Below, piece by piece: positions 15,243 through 23,200 of a stretch of 24,253 nt of DNA. The stretch covers positions 1 to 24,253 of the forward strand of contig JAEDMP010000035.1 of NCBI GenBank assembly GCA_016302965.1, read 5' to 3'. Positions within the stretch are counted from its first letter, which is position 1, and each line of letters opens with the position of its first letter. Under the pieces are notes generated by a model. That model saw nothing but the letters and a program-made list of their open reading frames with translations. It was not told the origin of the DNA and searched no databases. The DNA is from Bacteroidaceae bacterium (GTDB lineage: Bacteria > Bacteroidota > Bacteroidia > Bacteroidales > Bacteroidaceae). Both the position numbers and the translations under genes were made by a program.

Positions 15243-16643
15243 ATGGCAGATATATCGCGACGTGACTTCCTGAAAACCCTCGGATTGGCCGGACTGGCTA
15301 CTGTCGGCATCGCTTCGTGTACGGGAAAGAAAGAAGAAGGGACCTCTACTGGCCATCAGGCACAAGGAGCCATTCCGAAAGACCAGATGCAGATGCGCAC
15401 ATCGCCCACCTCGGGCGACAAGGTATCGCTCCTCGGCTATGGCATGATGCGACTGCCCCATCATCCAGTACCCGGCAAGGAGGATGAAGAGGAGATAGAC
15501 CAGGAGGCTGTCAACCGCCTGGTGGATTATGCCATCGAGCATGGGGTTAACTATTTCGACACCTCGCCCGCCTATTGCCGAGGCTTCTCTGAACGATCTA
15601 CGGGCATCGCCCTCAAACGCTATCCGCGCGAGAAGGTGTTCATCGCCACCAAACTGAGCAACTTCAATTCCGCCACCTGGAGCCGTGAGGGTTCCTTGGA
15701 GATTTACCGCAACTCGTTCCGTGAACTGCAGACAGACTATATCGACTACATGCTGCTGCATGCCGTAGGTACCGGACGCGACGGTATGGAGGAGTTGCAC
15801 AAACGCTATATTGACAATGGCATTCTTGATTTTCTCATGGAGGAACGCAAGAAGGGGCGCATCCGCAATCTCGGCTTCTCCTTCCACGGCGATGTCAAGG
15901 TGTTCGATTATCTGTTGGAACAGCACGACAAGTACCGGTGGGACTTCGTGCAGATACAGCTCAACTACCTCGACTGGCAGCATGCCAAGGCCACCAATCC
16001 CAATAATGTGGATGCCGAATACCTTTATGCTGAACTGCAGAAACGGAACATTCCGGCTGTGATCATGGAGCCTCTGCTGGGCGGACGTCTGGCCCGGGTG
16101 CCCGACTATATCGTGGCGCGTCTGAAGCAGCGCGAACCCGAGCGGAGTGTCGCTTCGTGGGCGTTCCGCTTTGCCGGCACCTTCCCTGGTGTGCTCACCG
16201 TGCTGAGCGGCATGACGCTGCTGGAGCATCTGCAGGATAACCTGCGCTCCTACTGTCCGCTTTCCCCCCTCAGCGATGAGGACATGGCTTTCCTGCAGGA
16301 GGTGGCAGGCGAGATTGCCGGTCTCGACACCGTGCCCTGCAACGAGTGCGACTACTGTATGCCCTGTCCCTATGGTATCGATATCCCCGGCATCTTCCAT
16401 CATTACAACAAGTGTCTCAACGAAGGAAATATTCCTCATGAGACCCAGGATGCCAACTATCGAAAGGCGCGACGGGCCTATCTCGTGAGCTACGACCGGG
16501 CCATTCCCAAGGTGCGTCAGGCTGACCATTGTATAGGTTGCTCCCAGTGTGTGTCCCATTGTCCGCAGCGCATCAAGATACCCCGTGAACTCCACCGCAT
16601 CTCGGCTCTCATAGAGCAGATGAGGCAGCACCCCGAGTGGTAA
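15243..16643 (+). CDS. Tat-exported aldo/keto reductase-like lipoprotein with two C-terminal 4Fe-4S clusters
   Basis: A 466-residue protein. The N-terminus holds a Tat signal, SRRDFLK (5-11), followed by a hydrophobic region and a lipobox GIASC with C26, so it is predicted to be a Tat-exported lipoprotein. The aldo/keto reductase barrel spans about 60-340 with the tetrad D106, Y111, K137 and H173 (DTSPAY, TKL, LLH). The C-terminal part binds two clusters: C366/369/372/375 (CNECDYCMPCPYGIDIP) and C430/433/436/440 (CIGCSQCVSHCP). Cytoplasmic relatives lack the leader. Outside the membrane NAD(P)H is scarce, so it may hold a tightly bound cofactor or take electrons through its clusters from the neighbouring polyferredoxin. 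The substrate is unknown. tatA follows after 43 bp. Confidence 0.88.
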   Translation: MADISRRDFLKTLGLAGLATVGIASCTGKKEEGTSTGHQAQGAIPKDQMQMRTSPTSGDKVSLLGYGMMRLPHHPVPGKEDEEEIDQEAVNRLVDYAIEHGVNYFDTSPAYCRGFSERSTGIALKRYPREKVFIATKLSNFNSATWSREGSLEIYRNSFRELQTDYIDYMLLHAVGTGRDGMEELHKRYIDNGILDFLMEERKKGRIRNLGFSFHGDVKVFDYLLEQHDKYRWDFVQIQLNYLDWQHAKATNPNNVDAEYLYAELQKRNIPAVIMEPLLGGRLARVPDYIVARLKQREPERSVASWAFRFAGTFPGVLTVLSGMTLLEHLQDNLRSYCPLSPLSDEDMAFLQEVAGEIAGLDTVPCNECDYCMPCPYGIDIPGIFHHYNKCLNEGNIPHETQDANYRKARRAYLVSYDRAIPKVRQADHCIGCSQCVSHCPQRIKIPRELHRISALIEQMRQHPEW

Positions 16644-16686
16644 TCCCGTCGGAAAACAACAATCATCCAGAACAAACATATCCATT

Positions 16687-16929
16687 ATGCAGATTATATC
16701 CAGTCAGATTATCCTTTTCATCGGCGGCATCGGATTCCAGGAAGTGCTGCTCATCGCCTTGGTCGTACTGCTCTTTTTCGGCGGCAAGAAGATTCCCGAA
16801 CTCATGAAGGGCTTGGGCAAGGGCGTGCGTTCCTTCAAGGAGGGAATGAATGAAGTGGAGGAGATCAAAGACGAGACCAAGGCAGAGTCCAGGCCTGAGA
16901 AGAAAGGGGAGCCCAAGGAGGAGCAGTAA
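16687..16929 (+). CDS. tatA: Twin-arginine translocase subunit TatA
   Basis: Forms the pore or membrane-weakening oligomer of the Tat folded-protein exporter. At 80 residues it has an N-terminal membrane helix (about 8-30), the hinge FFGGKKIPELMKGLGKGVRSF (split around residue 31) with the conserved Phe-Gly and basic amphipathic helix, and a charged Lys/Glu tail. No separate tatB is present in the window, so this TatA may serve both roles, as in minimal TatAC systems of some Gram-positives. Its TAA is immediately followed by the tatC GTG, implying coupled translation. Confidence 0.95.
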   Translation: MQIISSQIILFIGGIGFQEVLLIALVVLLFFGGKKIPELMKGLGKGVRSFKEGMNEVEEIKDETKAESRPEKKGEPKEEQ

Positions 16930-17700
16930 GTGGACATGACCTTTTGGGACCATCTCGACATCCTGCGTGCGGCCATCATCAAGATCGTGGTGGTGACGGT
17001 AGCCTTCGGCATCCTTACCTTCCTGTTCAAGGAGCCCCTCTTTGCCATGGTGTTGGCACCCAAGGAGCCCGACTTTGTGTTATGGCGACTCCTGACGGCA
17101 CTCTCTGAGGTCTCAGGTGGCCGTCTGCCCGGCGAGGAGGCGTTGAGCGTGCAGCTGGTCAATACCGGACTGGCACAACAGTTTCTCATCCATGTCAAGA
17201 CAGCGATGAGTGTGGGCGTGATACTCGCCTCGCCCTATATCCTCTACCAGTTGTTCCGCTTTGTCTCGCCTGCGCTCTATGCCCGTGAGCGCCACTATGT
17301 GGTGCGGGTGGTGGGCTTCGGCTATCTGCTCTTCATGGTGGGGGTGGCTGTGAGCTATCTGCTGGTCTTTCCGCTCACCTTCCGTTTCCTGGGCACCTAT
17401 CAGGTGCAGGCCGACGTGCCCAATATGATTACGCTCGACTCCTATATCAGCACCCTCATGACCTTGACCCTCTCGTTGGGCATTGTCTTCGAGATACCCG
17501 TTCTCTGCTGGCTCTTCGCCAAACTGGGTTTCCTCAGCGCTGCCTTCATGCGCCGTTACCGCCGCCATGCCATCGTGCTGATTCTCTCTGTGGCTGCCGT
17601 CATCACCCCCACGTCGGATGTGTTCACCCTTCTGGCCGTTTCGGCACCCATGTATCTACTCTACGAACTGAGCATCCTCATTGTCAGGCATTATTGTTAG
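16930..17700 (+). CDS. tatC: Twin-arginine translocase subunit TatC
   Basis: The receptor of the Tat system, which binds the twin-arginine signal. At 256 residues it has six predicted membrane helices. The N-terminal signal-binding block reads FWDHLDILR (5-13), where many TatC proteins have HLxELR, so the acidic contact appears as Asp10. Also visible are the SPYILYQLFRFVSPAL block, GIVFEIPV with the conserved Glu, and VITPTSDVFT near the end. The start is GTG at 16930, touching the tatA stop; ATG 16936 two codons later is the alternative. Its two neighbours upstream both carry twin-arginine motifs, indicating likely dedicated substrates. Confidence 0.95.
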   Translation: MDMTFWDHLDILRAAIIKIVVVTVAFGILTFLFKEPLFAMVLAPKEPDFVLWRLLTALSEVSGGRLPGEEALSVQLVNTGLAQQFLIHVKTAMSVGVILASPYILYQLFRFVSPALYARERHYVVRVVGFGYLLFMVGVAVSYLLVFPLTFRFLGTYQVQADVPNMITLDSYISTLMTLTLSLGIVFEIPVLCWLFAKLGFLSAAFMRRYRRHAIVLILSVAAVITPTSDVFTLLAVSAPMYLLYELSILIVRHYC

Positions 17701-17714
17701 ACATCATTGTTAGA
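17689..17714 (+). repeat. 13-bp tandem duplication covering the tatC stop codon
   Basis: cattattgttaga (17689-17701) is followed at once by catcattgttaga (17702-17714), differing at one base. The first copy contains the last codons and TAG of tatC; the second repeats the TAG outside the gene, 23 bp before the next ATG. Confidence 0.85.
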
Positions 17715-17737
17715 TATCAAGAAAAAGAACCTGCGAT

Positions 17738-18424
17738 ATGAAAGAAGTATTGGCTTTTCTGCGCGACTTGGAGCAGAACAACAACCGTGAGTGGTTTCAT
17801 GCCCACAAGGAGCGTTATCTCTTCGTGCAGAAGAAATGGAATGCCTTCTGCGAAGAACTCATCCGTGAGATTGGTGCGTACGATCCCGATATCGCCCAGC
17901 TTACCCTGCGCGACTGTACCTACCGTATCTATCGTGACACCCGTTTCAGTCAGGACAAGTCGCCCTACAAGACCCATTTCGGTGCCTTCCTTGCCAAGGG
18001 TGGCAAGAAATCGATGCATGCCGGCTACTATTTCCATGTGGGCACCGGCACCTCTGGCAGTTATCCCCAGGCCCACATGCTTGCCGCCGGCAACTACTGT
18101 TATGAATCTGCAGTGGTGAAGATTCTGCGCGAGGATATCAGTTATGGCTGGCAGGAGTTCAGTGAGGAGATTCTTGCCCGTATTCCTTCCGATTTCCGGG
18201 TGGATATGGAGGGAGCCCTCAAGCGTGTGCCCCGCGATTATCCTGCCGATGCGCCCTATGCCGACTGGATGAGGCTGAAGAACTATTGCCTCCTTGCCGA
18301 TGCTGATGATGACTTTATCCTTCAGCCTCATCTTGCCCAGCGGGTGGCAGAGCGATTCCGCTCCACCAAACCCTTCCTCGACTATATCAACCGGGCGGTG
18401 GATTATGTACGCGAGGAGCAGTGA
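17738..18424 (+). CDS. DUF2461-family protein
   Basis: A 228-residue soluble protein matching the DUF2461 family (TIGR02453-like): FLRDLEQNNNREWFHAHKERY at the N-terminus (first 20 residues of the block are diagnostic), then the core YRIYRDTRFSQDKSPYKTHF and a GYYFHVG segment. No enzymatic function is established for this family to my knowledge, and no catalytic motif is obvious beyond conserved Arg, Asp and Lys in RDTRFSxDKSPYK. It follows tatC by 37 bp and precedes ybeY by 62 bp, so it probably belongs to the same long transcript, though a functional link to Tat is not implied. Confidence 0.88.
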   Translation: MKEVLAFLRDLEQNNNREWFHAHKERYLFVQKKWNAFCEELIREIGAYDPDIAQLTLRDCTYRIYRDTRFSQDKSPYKTHFGAFLAKGGKKSMHAGYYFHVGTGTSGSYPQAHMLAAGNYCYESAVVKILREDISYGWQEFSEEILARIPSDFRVDMEGALKRVPRDYPADAPYADWMRLKNYCLLADADDDFILQPHLAQRVAERFRSTKPFLDYINRAVDYVREEQ

Positions 18425-18486
18425 GGCTGTTTTCCGATACTGAAGAACAACGTATTTTTTGTCTAATAGTTTATTATTCCGATAAG

Positions 18487-18903
18487 ATGATTACATACAA
18501 CTGCGAGGGTGTGAAGATGCCCAACATCAAGAAACGTGAGACCACGGCATGGATCAAGGCCGTGGCAGCCGACTATGGCCGCAAGGTAGGCGAGATTGGC
18601 TATATGTTTGTCGACGACGAGAAGATTCTCGAGGTCAACCGTGAATATCTTGGTCACGATTATTATACCGACATCATCACCTTCGACTACGACGAGGGTG
18701 ACCGCATCAACGGCGACCTGGTCATCAGTCTTGACACCGTGCGCACCAATGCCGAGCAGTTTGGCAAGACCTACGAAGAGGAACTCCATCGGGTCATCAT
18801 CCATGGCATCCTCCATCTCTGTGGCATCAACGACAAGGGACCTGGAGAGCGTGAAATCATGGAGGAAGCCGAGAACAAGGCATTGGCCAAACGGAAAGGA
18901 TAG
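18487..18903 (+). CDS. ybeY: rRNA maturation endoribonuclease YbeY
   Basis: A 138-residue metal-dependent RNase acting in 16S rRNA 3' maturation and ribosome quality control. The core is GHDYYTDIITFDYDEGDRINGD, typical of YbeY (residues near 50-70), and the metal motif HRVIIHGILHLCGINDKGPGE. In the usual HGxLHLxGYDH the third ligand is His; here that position is Asp, which I believe is common in this phylum but have not checked. I start at ATG 18487; the frame is open back to a GTG at 18421, which overlaps the previous stop, and a weak TA-rich TTTG box (18453-18461) lies between them. This is the last gene of the plus-strand operon. Confidence 0.93.
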   Translation: MITYNCEGVKMPNIKKRETTAWIKAVAADYGRKVGEIGYMFVDDEKILEVNREYLGHDYYTDIITFDYDEGDRINGDLVISLDTVRTNAEQFGKTYEEELHRVIIHGILHLCGINDKGPGEREIMEEAENKALAKRKG

Positions 18904-18936
18904 AGGGATGAACAGGAATCCTCCTGTTCACCCCTC
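18903..18936. terminator. Long hairpin between convergent ybeY and peptide gene
   Basis: A 15-bp stem with a single mismatch (18903-18917 with 18922-18936; inner 9 bp tgaacagga/tcctgttca) and a 4-nt loop, starting at the last base of the ybeY stop. No T-run follows on either strand. A second, 6-bp hairpin (gttagg/cctaac, 18942-18958) is just beyond. Likely serves termination or 3' protection for both converging transcripts. Confidence 0.55.
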
Positions 18937-18991
18937 TCGCAGTTAGGCTTTCCCTAACAGTTGTATGTCAAAGTGTGATGAATAGTATCGG

Positions 18992-19111
18992 TTAATATAC
19001 TTCATATTCATCAGCCTCCTCATCATAAATGATAATCGAACTCTGCAACAGAGATACCGGTTTGCTCTCGTATACATACATGACGGGTTTGGAATAGGTT
19101 TTCTTTTTCAT
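18992..19111 (-). CDS. Small 39-residue peptide, MKKKTYSKP type
   Basis: Found by reading the minus strand downstream of the cohesin-like gene: ATG at 19111, stop TAA at 18992-18994. The peptide begins MKKKTYSKPVMYVYESKP, has a central SLLQSS, and ends in the acidic segment YDEEADEYEVY. From memory, very short proteins opening MKKxYxxP with a Leu-Leu/Ser block in the middle are frequent in Prevotella and Bacteroides and are annotated only as hypothetical. It has no signal peptide or membrane segment. It starts 6 bp after the stop of the preceding secreted-protein gene, so it is almost certainly cotranscribed with it. Function unknown; a modified-peptide precursor or a small regulatory protein are both possible. 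Confidence 0.65.
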   Translation of the reverse strand: MKKKTYSKPVMYVYESKPVSLLQSSIIIYDEEADEYEVY

Positions 19112-19117
19112 TTTGGC

Positions 19118-20260
19118 TTATTTATTAAGGATTTTCTTTTGGTTCTTGATATACACACCCTTCGGAAGACGATGGAACTGATTGCCGTTGTCTCCACCCT
19201 TTCCTACATATTTTCCGTCAATCGTATAGATGGGAGAGGAGTCATCGTCCGTTTCGGGTGTATTGATCTGGGTTGAAATGTTGTCATTACCCAGTGAAAA
19301 CATCATGACACTTGCAGCCATGGGCGTCAGATAACATCTGTAGGCAGGGCAGTTCACGGCTGTCGAACCTACCCGGTAGAATCCGAATCCCGAAGTGGCC
19401 TCATGGTTCTGCAACACATACGCCCCTTGTGGCACTTCCGTTTCTACATAAACACCGGTCATGTACTCCGTTGAGTAAACATCCTTAAAGGCACAGTAGG
19501 TTCCGTTCAGATGGTAATTGCCCGGAGTGCCGCCAACGATGTAGGGGACGTTGGCCTGGAACGAGTTGTGTTTGCTCAGTATCAGTTTGTTGTCATCGCT
19601 GATACCCTCGCATGTATAGGCGGACATCCCGTTTGGAATCTCGCAACTGAAGGGCAGAATCAGCGTGCCCCACTGATGCGAGGACAGCACATAGTCGATA
19701 CCCGGAAAATCCTGGCCGCCAGTAACGGTCATCTGCATGTATATCGGCTCGGGGTCATTGTGCTTGAGTTGGTTGTCAGCCTTGTCCCTGTAGGTGAACA
19801 ACCAATCCCAAATCTCAATTTCGTAGCTGCCGTTATACATCGAAGGGTCACCCACCAGTCCGATGGTGAAAAGTTTCTCTACAGGATTGTGGTTTTCATC
19901 ATCTGGATACAACTCCCGAAGTTCAGATGACATTGCCGAAATCTTAATCGTATTCTCGTCAGCCAGATTGCATGCGATGGTGTGGTCATAAACCCTGTCT
20001 TGGCATAACTTGATGTCGTTGACAGTCAGGCGTCCTGACTTTGTCTGGTTAATCTTGATACCCTTTGGCACAGTGATAACCGCTTGAAAGGATATGTAGT
20101 TGATGTTAGGGTCCTTCTGGTAGAAGGTCAGATACGTCACTGTAGTCCCATCGGCAGTAATCTCCGTGGACTTTTCCGTCCACACTTCGAGCGTGGACTG
20201 TGCGTTTGCCCGCACTGTAATCAGTGCGAGCAAACAGATAAGATACTTAATTGTTTTCAT
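19118..20260 (-). CDS. Secreted protein with possible cohesin-like domain and C-terminal sorting-like tail
   Basis: A 380-residue exported protein. The start is ATG 20260, giving the Sec signal MKTIKYLICLLALITVRANA cleaved before Q21. Residues about 22-178 form a beta-rich domain (TVTYLTFYQKDPNINYISFQ, PKGIKI, NTIKISAMSS, GSYEIEI) whose strand order and wording resemble cohesin or related carbohydrate-binding folds; this is inference. Residues about 184-325 are a second beta domain with WGTLILPFSCEIP, PYIVGG and GAYVLQN, frequent in Prevotella exported proteins. The last 37 residues (YTIDGKYVGKG to LPKGVYIKNQKKILNK) look like a C-terminal secretion-sorting motif. It lies 22 bp downstream of the dockerin gene, suggesting partner proteins. 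Confidence 0.7.
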   Translation of the reverse strand: MKTIKYLICLLALITVRANAQSTLEVWTEKSTEITADGTTVTYLTFYQKDPNINYISFQAVITVPKGIKINQTKSGRLTVNDIKLCQDRVYDHTIACNLADENTIKISAMSSELRELYPDDENHNPVEKLFTIGLVGDPSMYNGSYEIEIWDWLFTYRDKADNQLKHNDPEPIYMQMTVTGGQDFPGIDYVLSSHQWGTLILPFSCEIPNGMSAYTCEGISDDNKLILSKHNSFQANVPYIVGGTPGNYHLNGTYCAFKDVYSTEYMTGVYVETEVPQGAYVLQNHEATSGFGFYRVGSTAVNCPAYRCYLTPMAASVMMFSLGNDNISTQINTPETDDDSSPIYTIDGKYVGKGGDNGNQFHRLPKGVYIKNQKKILNK

Positions 20261-20282
20261 TCTAATATTTGTTTTCGTTTTC

Positions 20283-23200
20283 TTACTGAAGAGTACGTGC
20301 CAGTTTAGAGGCCGAAGTTGTAGAGAGGTAAATGTCTTGTATGAGCATGGCGTCATAAGTGTTTATCACGCCGTCTTCATTCACATCTGCCGCATTCGCA
20401 TTCAGGCTCACATCCTCGCCGAGATACTTGCTCTGTACGAGCATCATGTCGTAGGTGTTCACCACATCGTCACCATTGACATCTCCAACTTTGTAGGTCT
20501 GGATGCTTGCCTCGCGTGCCAGTTCCTTGCTCTCCACGTTGCCAGCGGAGTCGGTAGCGAGCACGCAGAAGCCATAGTCGATGCCATTGTAGCATCTGAA
20601 ATCCACCTGGGCGGAATCAGCGGAGCATTCTCCAATCTTCCACCAGGGATCATCCTTGCCATATTGGGCATAGACCTCATATTTCCAGATACCCGAGCGT
20701 TCGTCGTTGCCTTCAACCTTAATGTTGAGAATACTGTCATTACGCTTCTCTATGCTAAGCACGTGGCTGGTCGGAGAAACGGCATCCACGATGTTCGTCC
20801 AAATAGGTGTCATGATGGTTTCTTCATAGTCGAAGACAATACCAGCCTTGTTGCTGAACGTATCACCGTCGGCCATCTGGTTTTTCAGGCTGATGTCGAA
20901 GTTCAGGAAGCCCAAACCGTTTCCTCCGTTGTTCACGGGAAGAACTCCTTGCATGATGTCAAAGGTCTCTTCCATGGTCATCGGGTCGAGCGACGAGATG
21001 GTCCATTGGGCAATACCTGTTTTCGTGTCATACGACAGGTCAATCTGGGCTATTGCATTGATGGCAGGTCGCATATCCATGGTCTTGGTGAAATTCTGTT
21101 CACCATCCAACTCCATCATCTGTTCGCCAATCTGGACTTTGGTTGGCTTGAACGAGGCCAAATCAAACAGTTGGGCATCCAATGTATCTCTGACTACAAT
21201 CCTGTGTGCCGAGGCATTGGCAATCTCGGGATTGTTCTCGAACTCAATGGAATAGTTGACATCTGTAACCGCTGCCGATACATACTTGCTGCCAGCCTCG
21301 GAAACGTATCCATGCATCTCGTTGGGGTCGCCAGGATTAAACGGATTGCACAGATGTTGGGTCGGGTCGGGACAGCTGTTGTTGTTCAGCATGCCCGCCA
21401 TGCCGTTGTAGGCTGAGGCTGCCTGACCAGCCAGTCCTGGCAGACAATGCTGCATCCAATACCATAACAGGTCGCTGGGTGAGGGTAGGTAATGGTTGGG
21501 GAAGTAGTCGTATGGATTGTCAAACAGTCCACTTTGTGCAAGCTGTTGCCTCATTGCCCTGTTGTGCATGTTCTGCAAGGCATTCTGGATGCCGCCAAGC
21601 GTACCACCCAATGCCAGCATGGTTCCACAGGCACACTCTTCAAGGTCTCCAGCTGCACCTGCAAACGAACAGGGATCCATGGAACATCCGTTGAAGATGC
21701 CGCCTGCTGGAGGTATGAAACTGGAACCACCCGAACCACCGCCGGGAATGATGCCTCCGGAACTACCACTGCCGGAACTACCACTGCCGGAACCACCGCT
21801 GCCAGAACTACCTCCACTACCGGAGCCGCCACTGCTGGAACCTCCGCCTGTGCTACCACCGGAGCCACTGCCAGAACTGCCACTGCCAGAACTGCCGCCG
21901 GATTCTCCGCTCAGGAACGCGGTAACCTCCGGACCCAACAGATTCCAAGGTGTTCCTGTCCATGCGTATGTGGTAAACAGTTGGTGAGCACCCGTCTTCA
22001 CGCCAAGCGTAAATGTCATGCTCTCACCCGGCAACAGCTCGGGAATCAAAGTAGGCACGACGGCAGTAGGAATGTTGTTGTCGCGGAAACTGTCATATAT
22101 GAAGCTCGTCTTTATACCATTATCATATAGTTCTTTCGTGGCACCGACAGCAAAGTCCATGTACTTCACGCTTTGCATCCTTTCTATATGGTCGATACCG
22201 AAATAGAAAGGTATGGCCTGATAGCTGATGTTGCTCGTGTTGGTCAACTTGATGGTCACAGGATAAGGATCGGCCACAGCGCGCGGGTCGCTTATCTCGA
22301 TGCTGATGTCCTTGAAGTTGGGTGTCGTGAGCTGTACGTACTCTTTTTGGGTTATGGTACGTTTCTCTTCGCCGTCATCAAAATTCAGTGTGAGGTCATA
22401 ATGGCCATACGTTTCTTCGCCCAGGAACTTCATGTAGAGTCTGGCCTTCGATTTGTCGGTGCATCCAATGGAGTCAACCTTGATGACGTGGTCGCCCATA
22501 CTGAGCGTGGCGGATTTCAGATTGTCAAATCCGTTACCGTCAAGCTCGATAATCTGTACGCAAGGCAACACACCCAGTTCCACCTTCGACGTGGAGAACA
22601 GGTCAAACTTGTCGATATGGGCAAAGTCCAATTTCATCTGTGTACTTCTTGTAGCGGTCACATCATGCACTGCAAGATAATAGGTGCCGTTGGCAGGCAG
22701 GTGTGAACCTCCGTTTACGACTGATTTCGATCCGTCGGCTTCATATAACACATTGCCTGAGCCATCAAACAACTGCAACGAGGTGGCAAGCGAACTTCTG
22801 TACGCCACGCTGTCGCCCCTCTCTCCTTCAAACTTATACCATTTCACGGTGTTGGCCTCTGGTCGGGTGAAGGTCTGTGTGGCTTGCAGGTCGGCAATGT
22901 CTTCCACCTTCTGCGACACATTGTAATCCACAAACTGCCTGGTCTCGTCAACCCTTCGTGAGGAGGCATCGTAGAAGGCAATGTGGAAATCGTTCTTGGC
23001 ATACATCATGGGAACTCCATTCTTCACCTCAAACTGGAAGCAGGAGCTGCGGATGGGCTCGCTGTCTACGGGGAGCAAGGTGACCAAGGAGAAGGGCGAC
23101 ACCCGCTTGTCCAATGTTTTCATTTGGGCGTTTGCCTCGTTGTCGTTCAGCCAGTATCGGTATTCCGTGATGCCGTTTCCACCGATGGGAGTCTTCCAGA

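Noticed and set aside
15225..16685. Open frame of 486 codons on the minus strand opposite the reductase gene
   Set aside because: It is fully antisense to a gene with intact catalytic and cluster motifs, shows no recognisable domain, and is explained by codon bias of GC-rich coding DNA.
20166..21416. Plus-strand 416-codon open frame opposite the dockerin and cohesin-like genes
   Set aside because: Spans two real minus-strand genes and their gap, with no motif or promoter; a shadow frame.
21492..22130. Thr-Ala-Gly repeat protein on the plus strand
   Set aside because: The repeat pattern is the reverse complement of the Gly/Ser linker of the dockerin protein.
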